Shown here in pieces: positions 47,918-56,687 of a DNA stretch of 64,000 nt. This DNA comes from Treponema sp. (GTDB lineage Bacteria; Spirochaetota; Spirochaetia; Treponematales; Treponemataceae): the NCBI GenBank assembly GCA_022640795.1, contig JALCCK010000005.1:1-64000 (forward strand). The letters run 5' to 3'. The translations under genes were made by a program, and so were the position numbers. How positions within the stretch are numbered: the stretch's first letter is position 1; each line of letters begins with the position of its first letter. The notes beneath the pieces are model-generated. The model was not told the DNA's origin. It saw nothing but the letters and a program-made list of their open reading frames with translations, and did not search any database.

Positions 47918-49186
47918 ATGACAAAATTTGCACTAAAAGGCGATATTGCATTTACCAGTACACCCGGAACGTTTGAGGTCTTTGAGAATTCGTATATTCT
48001 CTGCCGTGACGGCCGGTGTGCGGGAATTGTAAAAGACCTCGCCGATACCGAATTTAAAAACAGTACCATCCATGATTATTCCGGAAAGCTGATCGTTCCG
48101 GGATTTACCGATCTTCATATTCATGCGCCGCAGTTCCTGTTCCGCGGAATGGGTATGGATCTGCCGCTTCTTGAGTGGCTCAATACGTATACATTCCCGA
48201 TTGAAGAAAAATTTGCCGACACGGACTATGCCCGTAAAAGTTACACCGCGTTTGCAGATCAGCTCGCCTGCAGTCCGACAACGCGGGCACTTGTTTTCGG
48301 AACCATTCACCGGGTTTCCGACGGTATTCTGGCATCACTGCTTGAAAAAACCGGTCTTAAAGTCTTTTTGGGAAAAGTGAATATGGACCGCAACTCTCCC
48401 GACTCTCTTACGGAAGATACCGGTACATCGCTTGCGGAAACGGAACAGTTTATCCGCGACCTTACCGGATTAAAGAATGTTTTGCCAGCCGTAACACCGC
48501 GGTTCGTTCCTTCGTGCTCTTCCGGTCTTATGGAAGGCCTCGGACGTCTGGCGGAAAAATACGGAATTCCCGTCCAGTCCCATCTGGACGAAAATACGTC
48601 GGAAATCGCATGGGTCCGGGAACTGCATCCCGACTGCCCCGATTATGCATCGGTTTATAAAAAATACCGGCTGCTCAATCAGCGGACAGTAATGGCGCAC
48701 TGTGTGCACCTTTCGGAAGCAGAACAGAATCTGCTTCGTGAATCCGGAACTTTTATCGCTCACTGTCCGCAGTCGAATACGAACCTTGTCAGCGGAGCTG
48801 CTCCGGTTCTCCGGTATATGGAACGGGGAATCCCGGTCGGACTGGGAACTGATGTCGCGGCCGGTTCATCGGTCAATATGTTTCGTGCTGCTGCGGACGC
48901 CGTTCAGGTCTCGAAACTGCGCTGCAGCCTGGCCGGTGACGAACGTCCGCTGAAAGTCAGTGAAGCATTTTATATGGCAACAAAGGGCGGCGGCGCCTTT
49001 TTCGGAAACTGCGGAAGCTTTGAACAGGGATATACAATGGATGCGGTTGTCGTTGACGACAGCGGATTTAGTCCGCTCGAGGGACTTTCACCGTCTCAAA
49101 GGGCGGAACGGCTGCTGTATCTTGCCGATTCCCGTAATGTTCTTGCTAAATTCGTAGAAGGGGAATGTGTCTATGAAAAATCTTGA
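47918..49186 (+). CDS. guaD: Guanine deaminase
   Basis: A 422-residue amidohydrolase converting guanine to xanthine and ammonia. The zinc motif is GFTDLHIHAPQF with the guanine-deaminase-type 9-residue PGFTDLHIH; HLDENTSEIAW, HCVHL and LGTDVAAGSS supply the remaining ligands. The ATG has GGAAG upstream. The end overlaps the adenine deaminase start by 14 nt, implying translational coupling. In E. coli guaD lies in the same region. Confidence 0.9.
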   Translation: MTKFALKGDIAFTSTPGTFEVFENSYILCRDGRCAGIVKDLADTEFKNSTIHDYSGKLIVPGFTDLHIHAPQFLFRGMGMDLPLLEWLNTYTFPIEEKFADTDYARKSYTAFADQLACSPTTRALVFGTIHRVSDGILASLLEKTGLKVFLGKVNMDRNSPDSLTEDTGTSLAETEQFIRDLTGLKNVLPAVTPRFVPSCSSGLMEGLGRLAEKYGIPVQSHLDENTSEIAWVRELHPDCPDYASVYKKYRLLNQRTVMAHCVHLSEAEQNLLRESGTFIAHCPQSNTNLVSGAAPVLRYMERGIPVGLGTDVAAGSSVNMFRAAADAVQVSKLRCSLAGDERPLKVSEAFYMATKGGGAFFGNCGSFEQGYTMDAVVVDDSGFSPLEGLSPSQRAERLLYLADSRNVLAKFVEGECVYEKS

Positions 49187-50924
49187 AGAACTGACGGCAG
49201 TCGCATCCGGCAGGGAACCGGCTGATATTGTTTTTCACGGTGCCCGTGTGCTCAATGTATTTACACAACGGTTTGAAAACCGCGATATTGCAGTCACCGG
49301 CCGGTATATTGCGGCAACCGGAAAACCCGGAACCTATACCGGGAAAAAAGAACGGGACCTCTCGGGAAAATGGGTTACGCCCGGATTTATCGACGGACAT
49401 GTCCACATAGAATCTTCGATGGTGCTCCCGGGGGAATTTGCCCGTACCGTCGTACAGCACGGTACGACGACCGTCATCGCTGATTCTCATGAAATCGCGA
49501 ATGTGCTCGGTCCCGATGCGGTACGATTCATGATTCACCAGTCGGAAACTGCCGCTGCCGATATTTATTTTATGATTCCGTCGTGTGTACCGGCAACGAA
49601 TTTTGAACATACCGGCGGCAGCATAACCGCTGCCGATATTGCCGGGCTGCTGAAAATTCCGCGTGTCATAGGACTCGGCGAGATGATGAATTATCCGGGA
49701 ATCATCAATAATGATCCCGCGACGATAGAGAAAATACGGACTACGCTGAAAATATCCGGAGAAGGAGCAAACATAGACGGACATATTCCGCTCGTTACCG
49801 GAAAGGATCTGCAGGCGTACCGTGCGTGTTCAATAAAGACCGATCACGAGAGTCATACCATACAGGAAGTTGCCGAAAAAATCAGCGCCGGTATGTGGGT
49901 ACTTATCCGGCAGGGGTCAAGCGCGCGCGACCTTGAGCTGATAATTCCGGAACTGATTAAAACGGACCTTCCGTTCGATAAAATCTGTTTTTGTACCGAC
50001 GACAAGAATATTGCAGATATAATACTGGAAGGTCATATCGACTCGAACATCAGAAATGCGATCAGACTCGGCATGAAACCCGAGCTGGCATATACTGCAG
50101 CGTCGCTGCATACGGCTGAATGTTATAAATTACCGGATACCGGTGCCGTCTGTGCCGGATACAAGGCAGATTTTGTCATACTGGATGATCCTGAGGCGGT
50201 AACCGTCAGCGCGGTATATAAATCGGGAGAGCCGGCCGATACGGGTACACCGCAGGTTGTCGAACTGCCGCAGACGAATATTGGAACAGAAGCAGAAGAT
50301 TTGCTGTATCGTGCCTGTCATTCCATAAAACTTGATTCCGTGTATCCCGAGCTGTTCGAGCAGCGGAAAGACCGGCGTGAAGAAAAATATGCGATAGCGA
50401 TACGGCCCGGATCTCTGAATACCGAAAAATATTTTCTCAAAGCAGGGGAACGGGAACACGGTCTTTCGGACGGTACGTTCTGCCGGCTTGCCGTTATAGA
50501 ACGGCACAAGAACACCGGATTCCACGCCGTTTCGCTTTTAAAAGGATATGGTCTGAGCAACGGTGCCATTGCAACGAGTATCGGCCACGATTCGCACAAT
50601 ATTATCTGTGCGGGCATAACTCCACGCGATATGACCGTTGCCGTACAACGGATAAAAGACATGCAGGGCGGAATCTGCATCGTACGTGACGGAACCGTTA
50701 CGGCCGATCTTCCGCTTCCGGTTGCCGGTCTTATGAGCAACCGTTCTGCAGAAGAAGTAAAGAAAAGTCACGATGCGCTGCTCCCCGCTGCACGGCAGCT
50801 CGGAATATATGCAGAAATAGAACCGTTTGTAACACTTTCGTTCCTTGCACTGACGGTCATTCCTGAACTCAGGCTGACCGACCAGGGACTGTTCGATGTT
50901 GTAAACTGGAAATTCATAGACTGA
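49173..50924 (+). CDS. ade: Adenine deaminase
   Basis: A 583-residue adenine deaminase of the bacterial Ade family, forming hypoxanthine and ammonia. Metal motifs are GFIDGHVHIESSM, TTTVIADSHEIANV, GHIPLVTG and FCTDDKNI; the C-terminal domain has ATSIGHDSHNIICAG. I use the ATG at 49173, which follows AGGGG and overlaps guaD by 14 nt; a GTG at 49167 is possible. Length equals the usual family size. It supplies hypoxanthine to the hydroxylases encoded on both sides. Confidence 0.92.
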   Translation: MKNLEELTAVASGREPADIVFHGARVLNVFTQRFENRDIAVTGRYIAATGKPGTYTGKKERDLSGKWVTPGFIDGHVHIESSMVLPGEFARTVVQHGTTTVIADSHEIANVLGPDAVRFMIHQSETAAADIYFMIPSCVPATNFEHTGGSITAADIAGLLKIPRVIGLGEMMNYPGIINNDPATIEKIRTTLKISGEGANIDGHIPLVTGKDLQAYRACSIKTDHESHTIQEVAEKISAGMWVLIRQGSSARDLELIIPELIKTDLPFDKICFCTDDKNIADIILEGHIDSNIRNAIRLGMKPELAYTAASLHTAECYKLPDTGAVCAGYKADFVILDDPEAVTVSAVYKSGEPADTGTPQVVELPQTNIGTEAEDLLYRACHSIKLDSVYPELFEQRKDRREEKYAIAIRPGSLNTEKYFLKAGEREHGLSDGTFCRLAVIERHKNTGFHAVSLLKGYGLSNGAIATSIGHDSHNIICAGITPRDMTVAVQRIKDMQGGICIVRDGTVTADLPLPVAGLMSNRSAEEVKKSHDALLPAARQLGIYAEIEPFVTLSFLALTVIPELRLTDQGLFDVVNWKFID

Positions 50925-50937
50925 AACGGAGGTACAC

Positions 50938-53295
50938 ATGGCTGTTGGTGAAAAGATAAAACGTGTCGATGCGTATGAAAAGGTGACCGGACGTGCAAAA
51001 TACACCGGAGATTTTTTTCACGGAAAAATGCTTTGTGCAAAGATACTGCACAGTACGATCGCAAACGGCATCGTAACAAAAATGGATATTTCGGAAGCAG
51101 AAAAAGTTCCCGGTGTCGTCAAAATTGTAACCTGCTTTGATGTACCCGACCGGCCGTTCCCGACGGCAGGGCATCCGTGGTCTACGGAAGCCGCTCATCA
51201 GGATGTCGCCAATAGAAAACTTTTGAACACAAGGGTCCGCTATTACGGTGACCAGATAGCTGCCGTCGTTGCGGAAGACGAAGTTGCGGCTTCCCGCGCC
51301 CTGAAGAAAATAATTGTAGACTACGAGGAATATCCGCCGGTACTGACTCCGCAGGAGGCAATGGCTCCCGGCGTTCCGGTACTTCATGAAGAAGCCCCCG
51401 GAAATGTGATGAAGCATCACAGTCTGTCTGCCGGTCCCGAGGAATTCAATCAGGCGGTCAGGGAAGCGGAACAGGAAAAAGACATAAAATTTTTTGAAGC
51501 TACATACGAAACCCAGTCTGTTCAGCATGTCCATATAGAACCGCCGATAAGTTTTGCCTATGAAGACTCGGGGCGCATTGTCGTCGTTTCGTCAACCCAG
51601 ATTCCGTTTCTCGTACGGCGTGTCGTAGCACAGGCGCTCGGTATCGAATGGGGAAGAGTCCGGATCATAAAACCGTATATCGGCGGCGGATTCGGCAATA
51701 AACAGGATATTCTGTACGAGCCGCTCAATGCCTATATGTGCCGGCAGGTCGGAGGACGCTGCGTAAAACTTGAAGCGACCAGGGAAGAAACCTTTTTCGA
51801 TACGCGCTGCCGCCATGCAGAATCGTTTCATTTCAAGACATGGGTTCGTCCCGACGGACGTTTTGTGTGCCGGTATCTTGATCAGTATTCGAATCAGGGT
51901 GCCTACGCCTCCCACGGACATGCGATTGCCGCAAACGGCGCCAATGAATTTAAACAGCTGTATCATAGCGAAAAGTGCGATAAGGCAGATGTTACGACCG
52001 TCTATACGAACAGGGCTCCCGGCGGAGCTATGCGCGCATATGGGATTCCGCAGTCAATCTTCGCGCTTGAAAGCCATATCGAGGATATCGCCCGTGCGCT
52101 CAATATCGATCCGATCGGGATCCGCAAAAAGAACTGTATGCGGAAAGGATATGTCGACGGCGGTACCGGTATACCGGCGTATTCCGACGGTCTTTACGAC
52201 TGCATGGAAGCGGGGCGCAAAGCGTTCGACTGGGACAGAAAATGGGCGGAATATAACAAACCGCAGTCGGGTCCTGTCCGCCGGGGCGTGGGTATGGCCA
52301 TATTCAACTACAAAACGGGCGTCTATCCGATTTCGCTTGAAACGGCGAGCTGCCGCATGACGCTTACTGAAGACGGCGGAATAATTCTCGAGATGGGTGC
52401 GACCGAAATAGGGCAGGGTGCCGATACTGTTTTTACGCAGATGACAGCCGAAAAAGTATCCGTTCCGGTCGAAAAAGTCCATATCGTTTCCCAGCAGGAT
52501 ACGGACGGAACACCGTTCGATACCGGCGCCTATGCTTCCCGCCAGACATATGTGAGCGGCAAGGCGGTCGTCAAAACCGGCGACGTGTTCAGAAAAAAGA
52601 TACTTGACTATGCGGCCGACATGCTGGTAAACGGCTATAAAGGTGAAAAAGCCACCAGACGCGATCTGACTGCCGATAAACTTGATCTGAAAAACGGTTT
52701 TATAGTCGAGAAGATTACCGGGAATCCCGTACTTTCTCTGGGCGACGTCGGCATGGAGAGCGCCTACAGTCTGAGAAACTCGCTGCACATCACGGCAGAG
52801 GAGACTATTCACTGTACGGACAATACCTTCGCGTTCGGCGCCGGTTTCGTCGAAGTCGAAGTCGATATACCGCTCGGAACAGTCAGAATTCTGAGGATTC
52901 TGAACGTACACGACAGCGGAAAAATAATAAATCCCGCAACAGCTGCCGGTCAGGTTCACGGCGGAATGAGCATGGGCATCGGCTACGGGCTTTCCGAAGA
53001 CATGCAGTACAGCCCGAAGGACGGACGGCTTCTGAACGACAATCTGCTCGATTATAAACTGCCGACGGCGCTCGATATGCCGGAACTTGAAACACTGTTT
53101 GTCGAGAATTATGACCCGTCCGGTCCGTTCGGAAACAAGGCGCTCGGAGAACCTCCGGCAATACCGTCGGCCCCGGCGATCAGAAACGCCGTGCTGCAGG
53201 CAACCGGAGTCGCTGTCAATAAACTGCCGCTTTCGCCGCAGAATCTTTTTGAAGCGTTCAGCGCTGCAGGTCTTATAGAAAAGGAGGCCGAATAA
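50938..53295 (+). CDS. xdhA: Xanthine dehydrogenase, molybdenum subunit
   Basis: A 785-residue molybdopterin subunit that hydroxylates purines, working with the FAD and 2Fe-2S subunits encoded by the next two genes. Motifs are GGGFGNKQDI, the arginine-containing GGAMRAYGIPQSIFALE, EMGATEIGQGADT and the catalytic glutamate in LGEPPAIPSAPAI. The ATG has GGAGG upstream, 13 nt after ade. Slightly longer than E. coli XdhA. Confidence 0.92.
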   Translation: MAVGEKIKRVDAYEKVTGRAKYTGDFFHGKMLCAKILHSTIANGIVTKMDISEAEKVPGVVKIVTCFDVPDRPFPTAGHPWSTEAAHQDVANRKLLNTRVRYYGDQIAAVVAEDEVAASRALKKIIVDYEEYPPVLTPQEAMAPGVPVLHEEAPGNVMKHHSLSAGPEEFNQAVREAEQEKDIKFFEATYETQSVQHVHIEPPISFAYEDSGRIVVVSSTQIPFLVRRVVAQALGIEWGRVRIIKPYIGGGFGNKQDILYEPLNAYMCRQVGGRCVKLEATREETFFDTRCRHAESFHFKTWVRPDGRFVCRYLDQYSNQGAYASHGHAIAANGANEFKQLYHSEKCDKADVTTVYTNRAPGGAMRAYGIPQSIFALESHIEDIARALNIDPIGIRKKNCMRKGYVDGGTGIPAYSDGLYDCMEAGRKAFDWDRKWAEYNKPQSGPVRRGVGMAIFNYKTGVYPISLETASCRMTLTEDGGIILEMGATEIGQGADTVFTQMTAEKVSVPVEKVHIVSQQDTDGTPFDTGAYASRQTYVSGKAVVKTGDVFRKKILDYAADMLVNGYKGEKATRRDLTADKLDLKNGFIVEKITGNPVLSLGDVGMESAYSLRNSLHITAEETIHCTDNTFAFGAGFVEVEVDIPLGTVRILRILNVHDSGKIINPATAAGQVHGGMSMGIGYGLSEDMQYSPKDGRLLNDNLLDYKLPTALDMPELETLFVENYDPSGPFGNKALGEPPAIPSAPAIRNAVLQATGVAVNKLPLSPQNLFEAFSAAGLIEKEAE

Positions 53296-54242
53296 TGTAC
53301 GATATTGAGAAAAACACCAGCGTAAAATCAGTCTCTGAAGCGGTCAGGGTTCTTTGCGCAGATCCTGCTGCCGTAATCATAGCGGGCGGCAGCGATGTTC
53401 TGATAAAGATACGGTCCGGTAAACTGGCCGGCTGCCGGCTTGTCAGTATTCGTGAAATTCCGGAACTGCACGGAATCGGGCTTGAAGACGATGAAACGAT
53501 CTGTATACGACCGCTTTCGACGTTTACCGAAATAAGTGAGAACAGCATTATCCGCGAACGGATTCCGGTTCTCGCATGGGCGGTCGACCAGGTCGGCGGC
53601 CCGCAGATCCGCAATATCGGGACTATCGGCGGAAATATCTCGAACGGTGTTACCAGTGCCGACAGTGCCTCGACACTCTGCGCACTGAACGCCGAGATAG
53701 AGATTACCGGCCCTGCAAAAAATTCTGACGGAACCCTTAAAACGGACGGAAGTCTTTCCGTCAGACGCGTTCCAATCCTTGAATATTACGTTAAAGCCGG
53801 TAAAGTCTGTCTTGAACCAGGTGAAATCTGTACGGGAATACGTATATACAAAAAAGACTACGACGGATACTGCGGATATTACTTCAAATACGGAAAACGG
53901 AACGCCATGGAAATTGCGACGCTCGGCTGCTCTGTGGTCGCTAAAATCAACGGAACGCTGCTTGAAGATGTCAGAATAGCCTTCGGTGTCGCCGGCCCGG
54001 TACCGATGCGGTGCCCCGGGACGGAAAAGGCCATCCGCGGAAAAAATATAGACGACAATCTGTTCCGGATACTTGAAAAAGAGATCCTGACGGAAATACA
54101 TCCGCGTGATTCGTGGCGGGCGTCGAAGGCGTTCAGACTTCAGCTCGCAAAAGAGATGCCGGTCAGATCTTTAAAAGCACTGGTTGAAATTTCGGCCGCA
54201 GGCCTCAAAGCCGGCTCCAATGCCAAGGTAGGGTTGCTCTAA
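53295..54242 (+). CDS. xdhB: Xanthine dehydrogenase, FAD subunit
   Basis: A 315-residue FAD-binding subunit of the CO dehydrogenase/xanthine dehydrogenase medium-subunit family. The flavin motifs AGGSDVLIKIRSGKL and TIGGNISNGVTSADS are clear. It starts with an ATG that shares a base with the xdhA stop (TAATG), indicating coupling, and its own stop overlaps the xdhC start in the same way. It is the only flavin subunit gene in the window, so it may also serve the fused XdhD protein. Confidence 0.92.
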   Translation: MYDIEKNTSVKSVSEAVRVLCADPAAVIIAGGSDVLIKIRSGKLAGCRLVSIREIPELHGIGLEDDETICIRPLSTFTEISENSIIRERIPVLAWAVDQVGGPQIRNIGTIGGNISNGVTSADSASTLCALNAEIEITGPAKNSDGTLKTDGSLSVRRVPILEYYVKAGKVCLEPGEICTGIRIYKKDYDGYCGYYFKYGKRNAMEIATLGCSVVAKINGTLLEDVRIAFGVAGPVPMRCPGTEKAIRGKNIDDNLFRILEKEILTEIHPRDSWRASKAFRLQLAKEMPVRSLKALVEISAAGLKAGSNAKVGLL

Positions 54243-54742
54243 TGATGAAAATAATACACTGTACTATAAATGGAAAAGAACAGGAAGTTCCGATAGACGA
54301 ACGCGAATCGCTTCTCGAAATGCTGCATAACAGACTGATGCTGACAAGTGTAAAAAAAGGATGCGAAGTCGGCGAATGCGGGGCCTGTACCGTACTTGTC
54401 GACGGTAAAGCAACTGACAGCTGTATCTATCTCGCCGAATGGGCCGACGGTAAACATATACTGACCGTCGAAGGTCTGCAGGGACCAAACGGAGAGCTCA
54501 ATCCGATCCAGCAGGCTTTTATAGACGAAACGGCCGTGCAATGCGGATTCTGCATTCCGGGAATTATCATGAGCGCAGTCGAAATAGCCGGAACCGGTAA
54601 AAAATATACCCGTGAACAGATCAGAAAACTTATTTCAGGACATCTCTGCCGCTGCACCGGCTACCAGAACATAACGACGGCAGTCGAAAAAGCGGTAAAT
54701 TTGCTGGCCGACAGCGGAACGGCAGACAAAACGGCTCCGTAA
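54242..54742 (+). CDS. xdhC: Xanthine dehydrogenase, 2Fe-2S subunit
   Basis: A 166-residue subunit with two 2Fe-2S clusters carrying electrons from the molybdenum site to FAD: CEVGECGACTVLVDG with a following Cys, and CGFCIPGII with LCRCTGYQN. The start codon overlaps the xdhB stop (TAATG). It is the last gene before the promoter of the permease gene. Confidence 0.92.
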   Translation: MMKIIHCTINGKEQEVPIDERESLLEMLHNRLMLTSVKKGCEVGECGACTVLVDGKATDSCIYLAEWADGKHILTVEGLQGPNGELNPIQQAFIDETAVQCGFCIPGIIMSAVEIAGTGKKYTREQIRKLISGHLCRCTGYQNITTAVEKAVNLLADSGTADKTAP

Positions 54743-54771
54743 ATAGCCCAATCGCTTCAAATATAAAAATA

Positions 54772-54780
54772 TGCTATACT
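54772..54780 (+). promoter_or_regulatory. Extended -10 promoter of the purine permease gene
   Basis: TGCTATACT with a weak TCGCTT at -35 spacing (54752-54757). It gives the permease gene its own transcript with a leader of about 75 nt. Confidence 0.55.
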
Positions 54781-54807
54781 AAAACAGTACGTACGGAACG
54801 TGGTTTT

Positions 54808-54834
54808 TATCAGCGGACAAAGGTGTCCGTGATA
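54808..54834 (+). promoter_or_regulatory. Leader hairpin before the purine permease gene
   Basis: TATCA-G-CGGACA pairs with TGTCCG-TGATA around a 4-nt AAGG loop, an 11-bp stem with one bulged G. It lies between the promoter and the AATTGGAGG ribosome-binding site and has no T-run after it, so it is not a terminator. It could be a regulatory element; it does not match the purine riboswitch core. Confidence 0.5.
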
Positions 54835-54860
54835 GTATATTTCCAAATTGGAGGATCAAC

Positions 54861-56147
54861 ATGGAAAAGTTGTTCAGACTAAATGAACACGGAACAACGG
54901 TCAAGCGGGAACTGGTAGCAGGTGTTACGACGTTTCTGACAATGGCGTATATTCTTGCCGTAAATCCGAACATGCTCGGCCAGACGGGAATGCCCGCCGG
55001 TGGAGTTTTTACCGCAACCGCGCTTGCGGCAGCCATTGCAACACTTGTTATGGCTTTTTCTGCCAATCTGCCGGTAGCGCTTGCTCCCGGAATGGGACTG
55101 AATGCGTTCTTTACGTATACTGTTGTAATGGGAATGGGGTACAGCTGGCAGCTTGCTCTGACAGCTGTATTCCTCGAAGGTATCGTTTTTATTGTTCTTT
55201 CGTTTTTTAAAGTCCGGGAGGCAATCATCGACGCCATTCCCGCAAATCTGAAGAAAGCCATCGCGGTCGGAATCGGGCTTTTCATAACGATTATCGGTCT
55301 GGCCGACGCAGGAATCGTTTCTTCAAAGATGGGAACGATTATAGCGTTCGGTGAAATAAAAGGCCCTGCGCTTGTCGCCGTTATCGGTCTTGTAATAACG
55401 GTTATCCTTTATGCCTGTAAAGTTCCCGCCTCGATTCTGCTCGGCATCATCATAACGACGATCATCGGCATTCCGTTCGGCGTCACGACCGTTGCGGAAG
55501 GATTTAAACCGTTTGCTGCACCTTCAGCTCCCCTGTTCTGGAAATTTGATTTCAGCCAGATGCTGACGCTTAAATTCTTTACCGTATTCTTTACATTTTT
55601 CTTCGTCGATATATTCGATACCGTCGGAACACTTGTCGGCGTTACGACTGAAGCAGGCATTATCGGCAGCGACGGTAAAATACCGCGGGTAAAACAGGCA
55701 CTGCTTTCCGATGCAGTCGGTACCGTTACGGGCGCCATGCTCGGAACTTCTACGGTTACCAGTTATGTCGAAAGTACGGCAGGTGTCGCTTCCGGCGGAA
55801 GAACCGGACTGACATCTGTGTTTACCGGACTTCTGTTCCTGATCGCACTCTTCCTGAGCCCGCTGTTCCTGTTGGTCCCGTCCGCTGCAACAGCCCCCGC
55901 ACTTATTATGGTCGGTTATTTCATGATGAAATCAGTAACCGGCATCGACTTCAAAGATCCGACCGAAGGTATCCCTGCGTTTATCTGCATCATCGTCATG
56001 CCGTTCTCGTATTCAATCTCTGAAGGCATCGTCTGGGGACTTCTGACCTACGTTATCATGAAGCTTGTCACCGGAAAATTCAAACAGATTTCTATCGTTA
56101 CCTGGGTACTGTTCGTAATATTCCTGCTGCGGTTTATATTCAAATAG
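54861..56147 (+). CDS. Purine permease, AzgA/GhxQ type (NCS2)
   Basis: A 428-residue inner-membrane purine:H+ symporter with about 12-14 helices. The N-terminal ELVAGVTTFLTMAYILAVNP is typical of the AzgA-like branch that carries adenine, guanine and hypoxanthine. Other family segments are ALAPGMGLNAFF, DIFDTVGTLVGV and GTSTVTSYVESTAGVASGGR. E. coli ghxQ (ygfQ) holds the same place in its purine cluster. It supplies substrate to Ade, GuaD and the hydroxylases. A ribosome-binding site GGAGG precedes the ATG. A strong terminator follows. Confidence 0.9.
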   Translation: MEKLFRLNEHGTTVKRELVAGVTTFLTMAYILAVNPNMLGQTGMPAGGVFTATALAAAIATLVMAFSANLPVALAPGMGLNAFFTYTVVMGMGYSWQLALTAVFLEGIVFIVLSFFKVREAIIDAIPANLKKAIAVGIGLFITIIGLADAGIVSSKMGTIIAFGEIKGPALVAVIGLVITVILYACKVPASILLGIIITTIIGIPFGVTTVAEGFKPFAAPSAPLFWKFDFSQMLTLKFFTVFFTFFFVDIFDTVGTLVGVTTEAGIIGSDGKIPRVKQALLSDAVGTVTGAMLGTSTVTSYVESTAGVASGGRTGLTSVFTGLLFLIALFLSPLFLLVPSAATAPALIMVGYFMMKSVTGIDFKDPTEGIPAFICIIVMPFSYSISEGIVWGLLTYVIMKLVTGKFKQISIVTWVLFVIFLLRFIFK

Positions 56148-56160
56148 CGGTTGTACCCGC

Positions 56161-56189
56161 TCTCCGGCCGGACAGAAACCGGCCGGAGA
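56161..56189 (+). terminator. Terminator of the purine block
   Basis: An 11-bp perfect stem TCTCCGGCCGG/CCGGCCGGAGA with a 7-nt loop, followed by ATTT, 14 nt after the permease stop. Confidence 0.75.
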
Positions 56190-56198
56190 ATTTCCTGA

Positions 56199-56440
56199 AC
56201 CCTCAGATTATTTATTTTTTGAAACCAGTCTAAGAATTTTTAAAAACCAGATTATTCTTTTTCCGGAACCAATCTAAGAATTTTCCGAAACCAGATTAGT
56301 TTTTAAACGAAACCAGTCGAAAAACGTCCGGAAACCAGGTTATTCTCCGGCGGAAACCAGATTAGTTTTTAAACAAAACCAGTCTAAGAATGCCGGGAAA
56401 CCAGGTTATTCTCCGGTAAAAACCAGCCGCAAAACGTTTC
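56199..56440. repeat. Array of eleven 22-bp tandem repeats
   Basis: Units begin every 22 bp at 56199 (degenerate), 56221, 56243, 56265, 56287, 56309, 56331, 56353, 56375, 56397 and 56419. Most share GAAACCAG at their start, then one of three endings: ATTAGTTTTTAAAC, TCTAAGAAT-type, or GTTATTCTCCGG. Units at 56287 and 56353 are identical, and the order of endings repeats every three units, giving a 66-bp higher period. No reading frame uses it. It fills most of the 540-nt gap between the permease and nitrilase genes. Two helical turns per unit would put the sites on one face of the DNA. Confidence 0.85.
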
Positions 56441-56490
56441 TTTGCCCGACCGTTGACAGAAAAACAGTTCCGGCAGATTCAGAAATAAAA

Positions 56491-56665
56491 GTTTAAAAAA
56501 CGGGGCAACCGTACTATAATAAATAAGAAAACAAGAACAGCGTCGAAAGATTCTGAAAAAAGAATCAACCCTCTTCTGCCGGTCCCGGCGGCATTGAGTT
56601 TTTTATCCTGGCAGACGTATTTTCAGCCATGATCATCCGACGCAGGACAGGAAACAGAATCAGAA
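56491..56665 (+). promoter_or_regulatory. Promoter-leader module, copy 1 (before the nitrilase gene)
   Basis: TTTAAA (56492-56497), a 17-bp spacer ending ACCGTAC and a perfect TATAAT (56515-56520). Downstream are a GATTCT/AGAATC hairpin (56549-56566), CCGGCGGCA followed by a T-run, and GACAGGAAAC (56646-56655). The same elements occur in the same order at 57656-57930 upstream of intI. The transcript leader would be about 160 nt. Confidence 0.6.
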
Positions 56666-56687
56666 CGGGAGCTTGTAAACAGTCACT

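Noticed and set aside
54743-54860. Purine riboswitch
   Set aside because: The conserved junction and loop sequences of the known purine aptamer were not found; only a simple stem-loop is present.
56199-56440. CRISPR array
   Set aside because: The 22-bp units follow each other without unique spacers and no cas gene is present.
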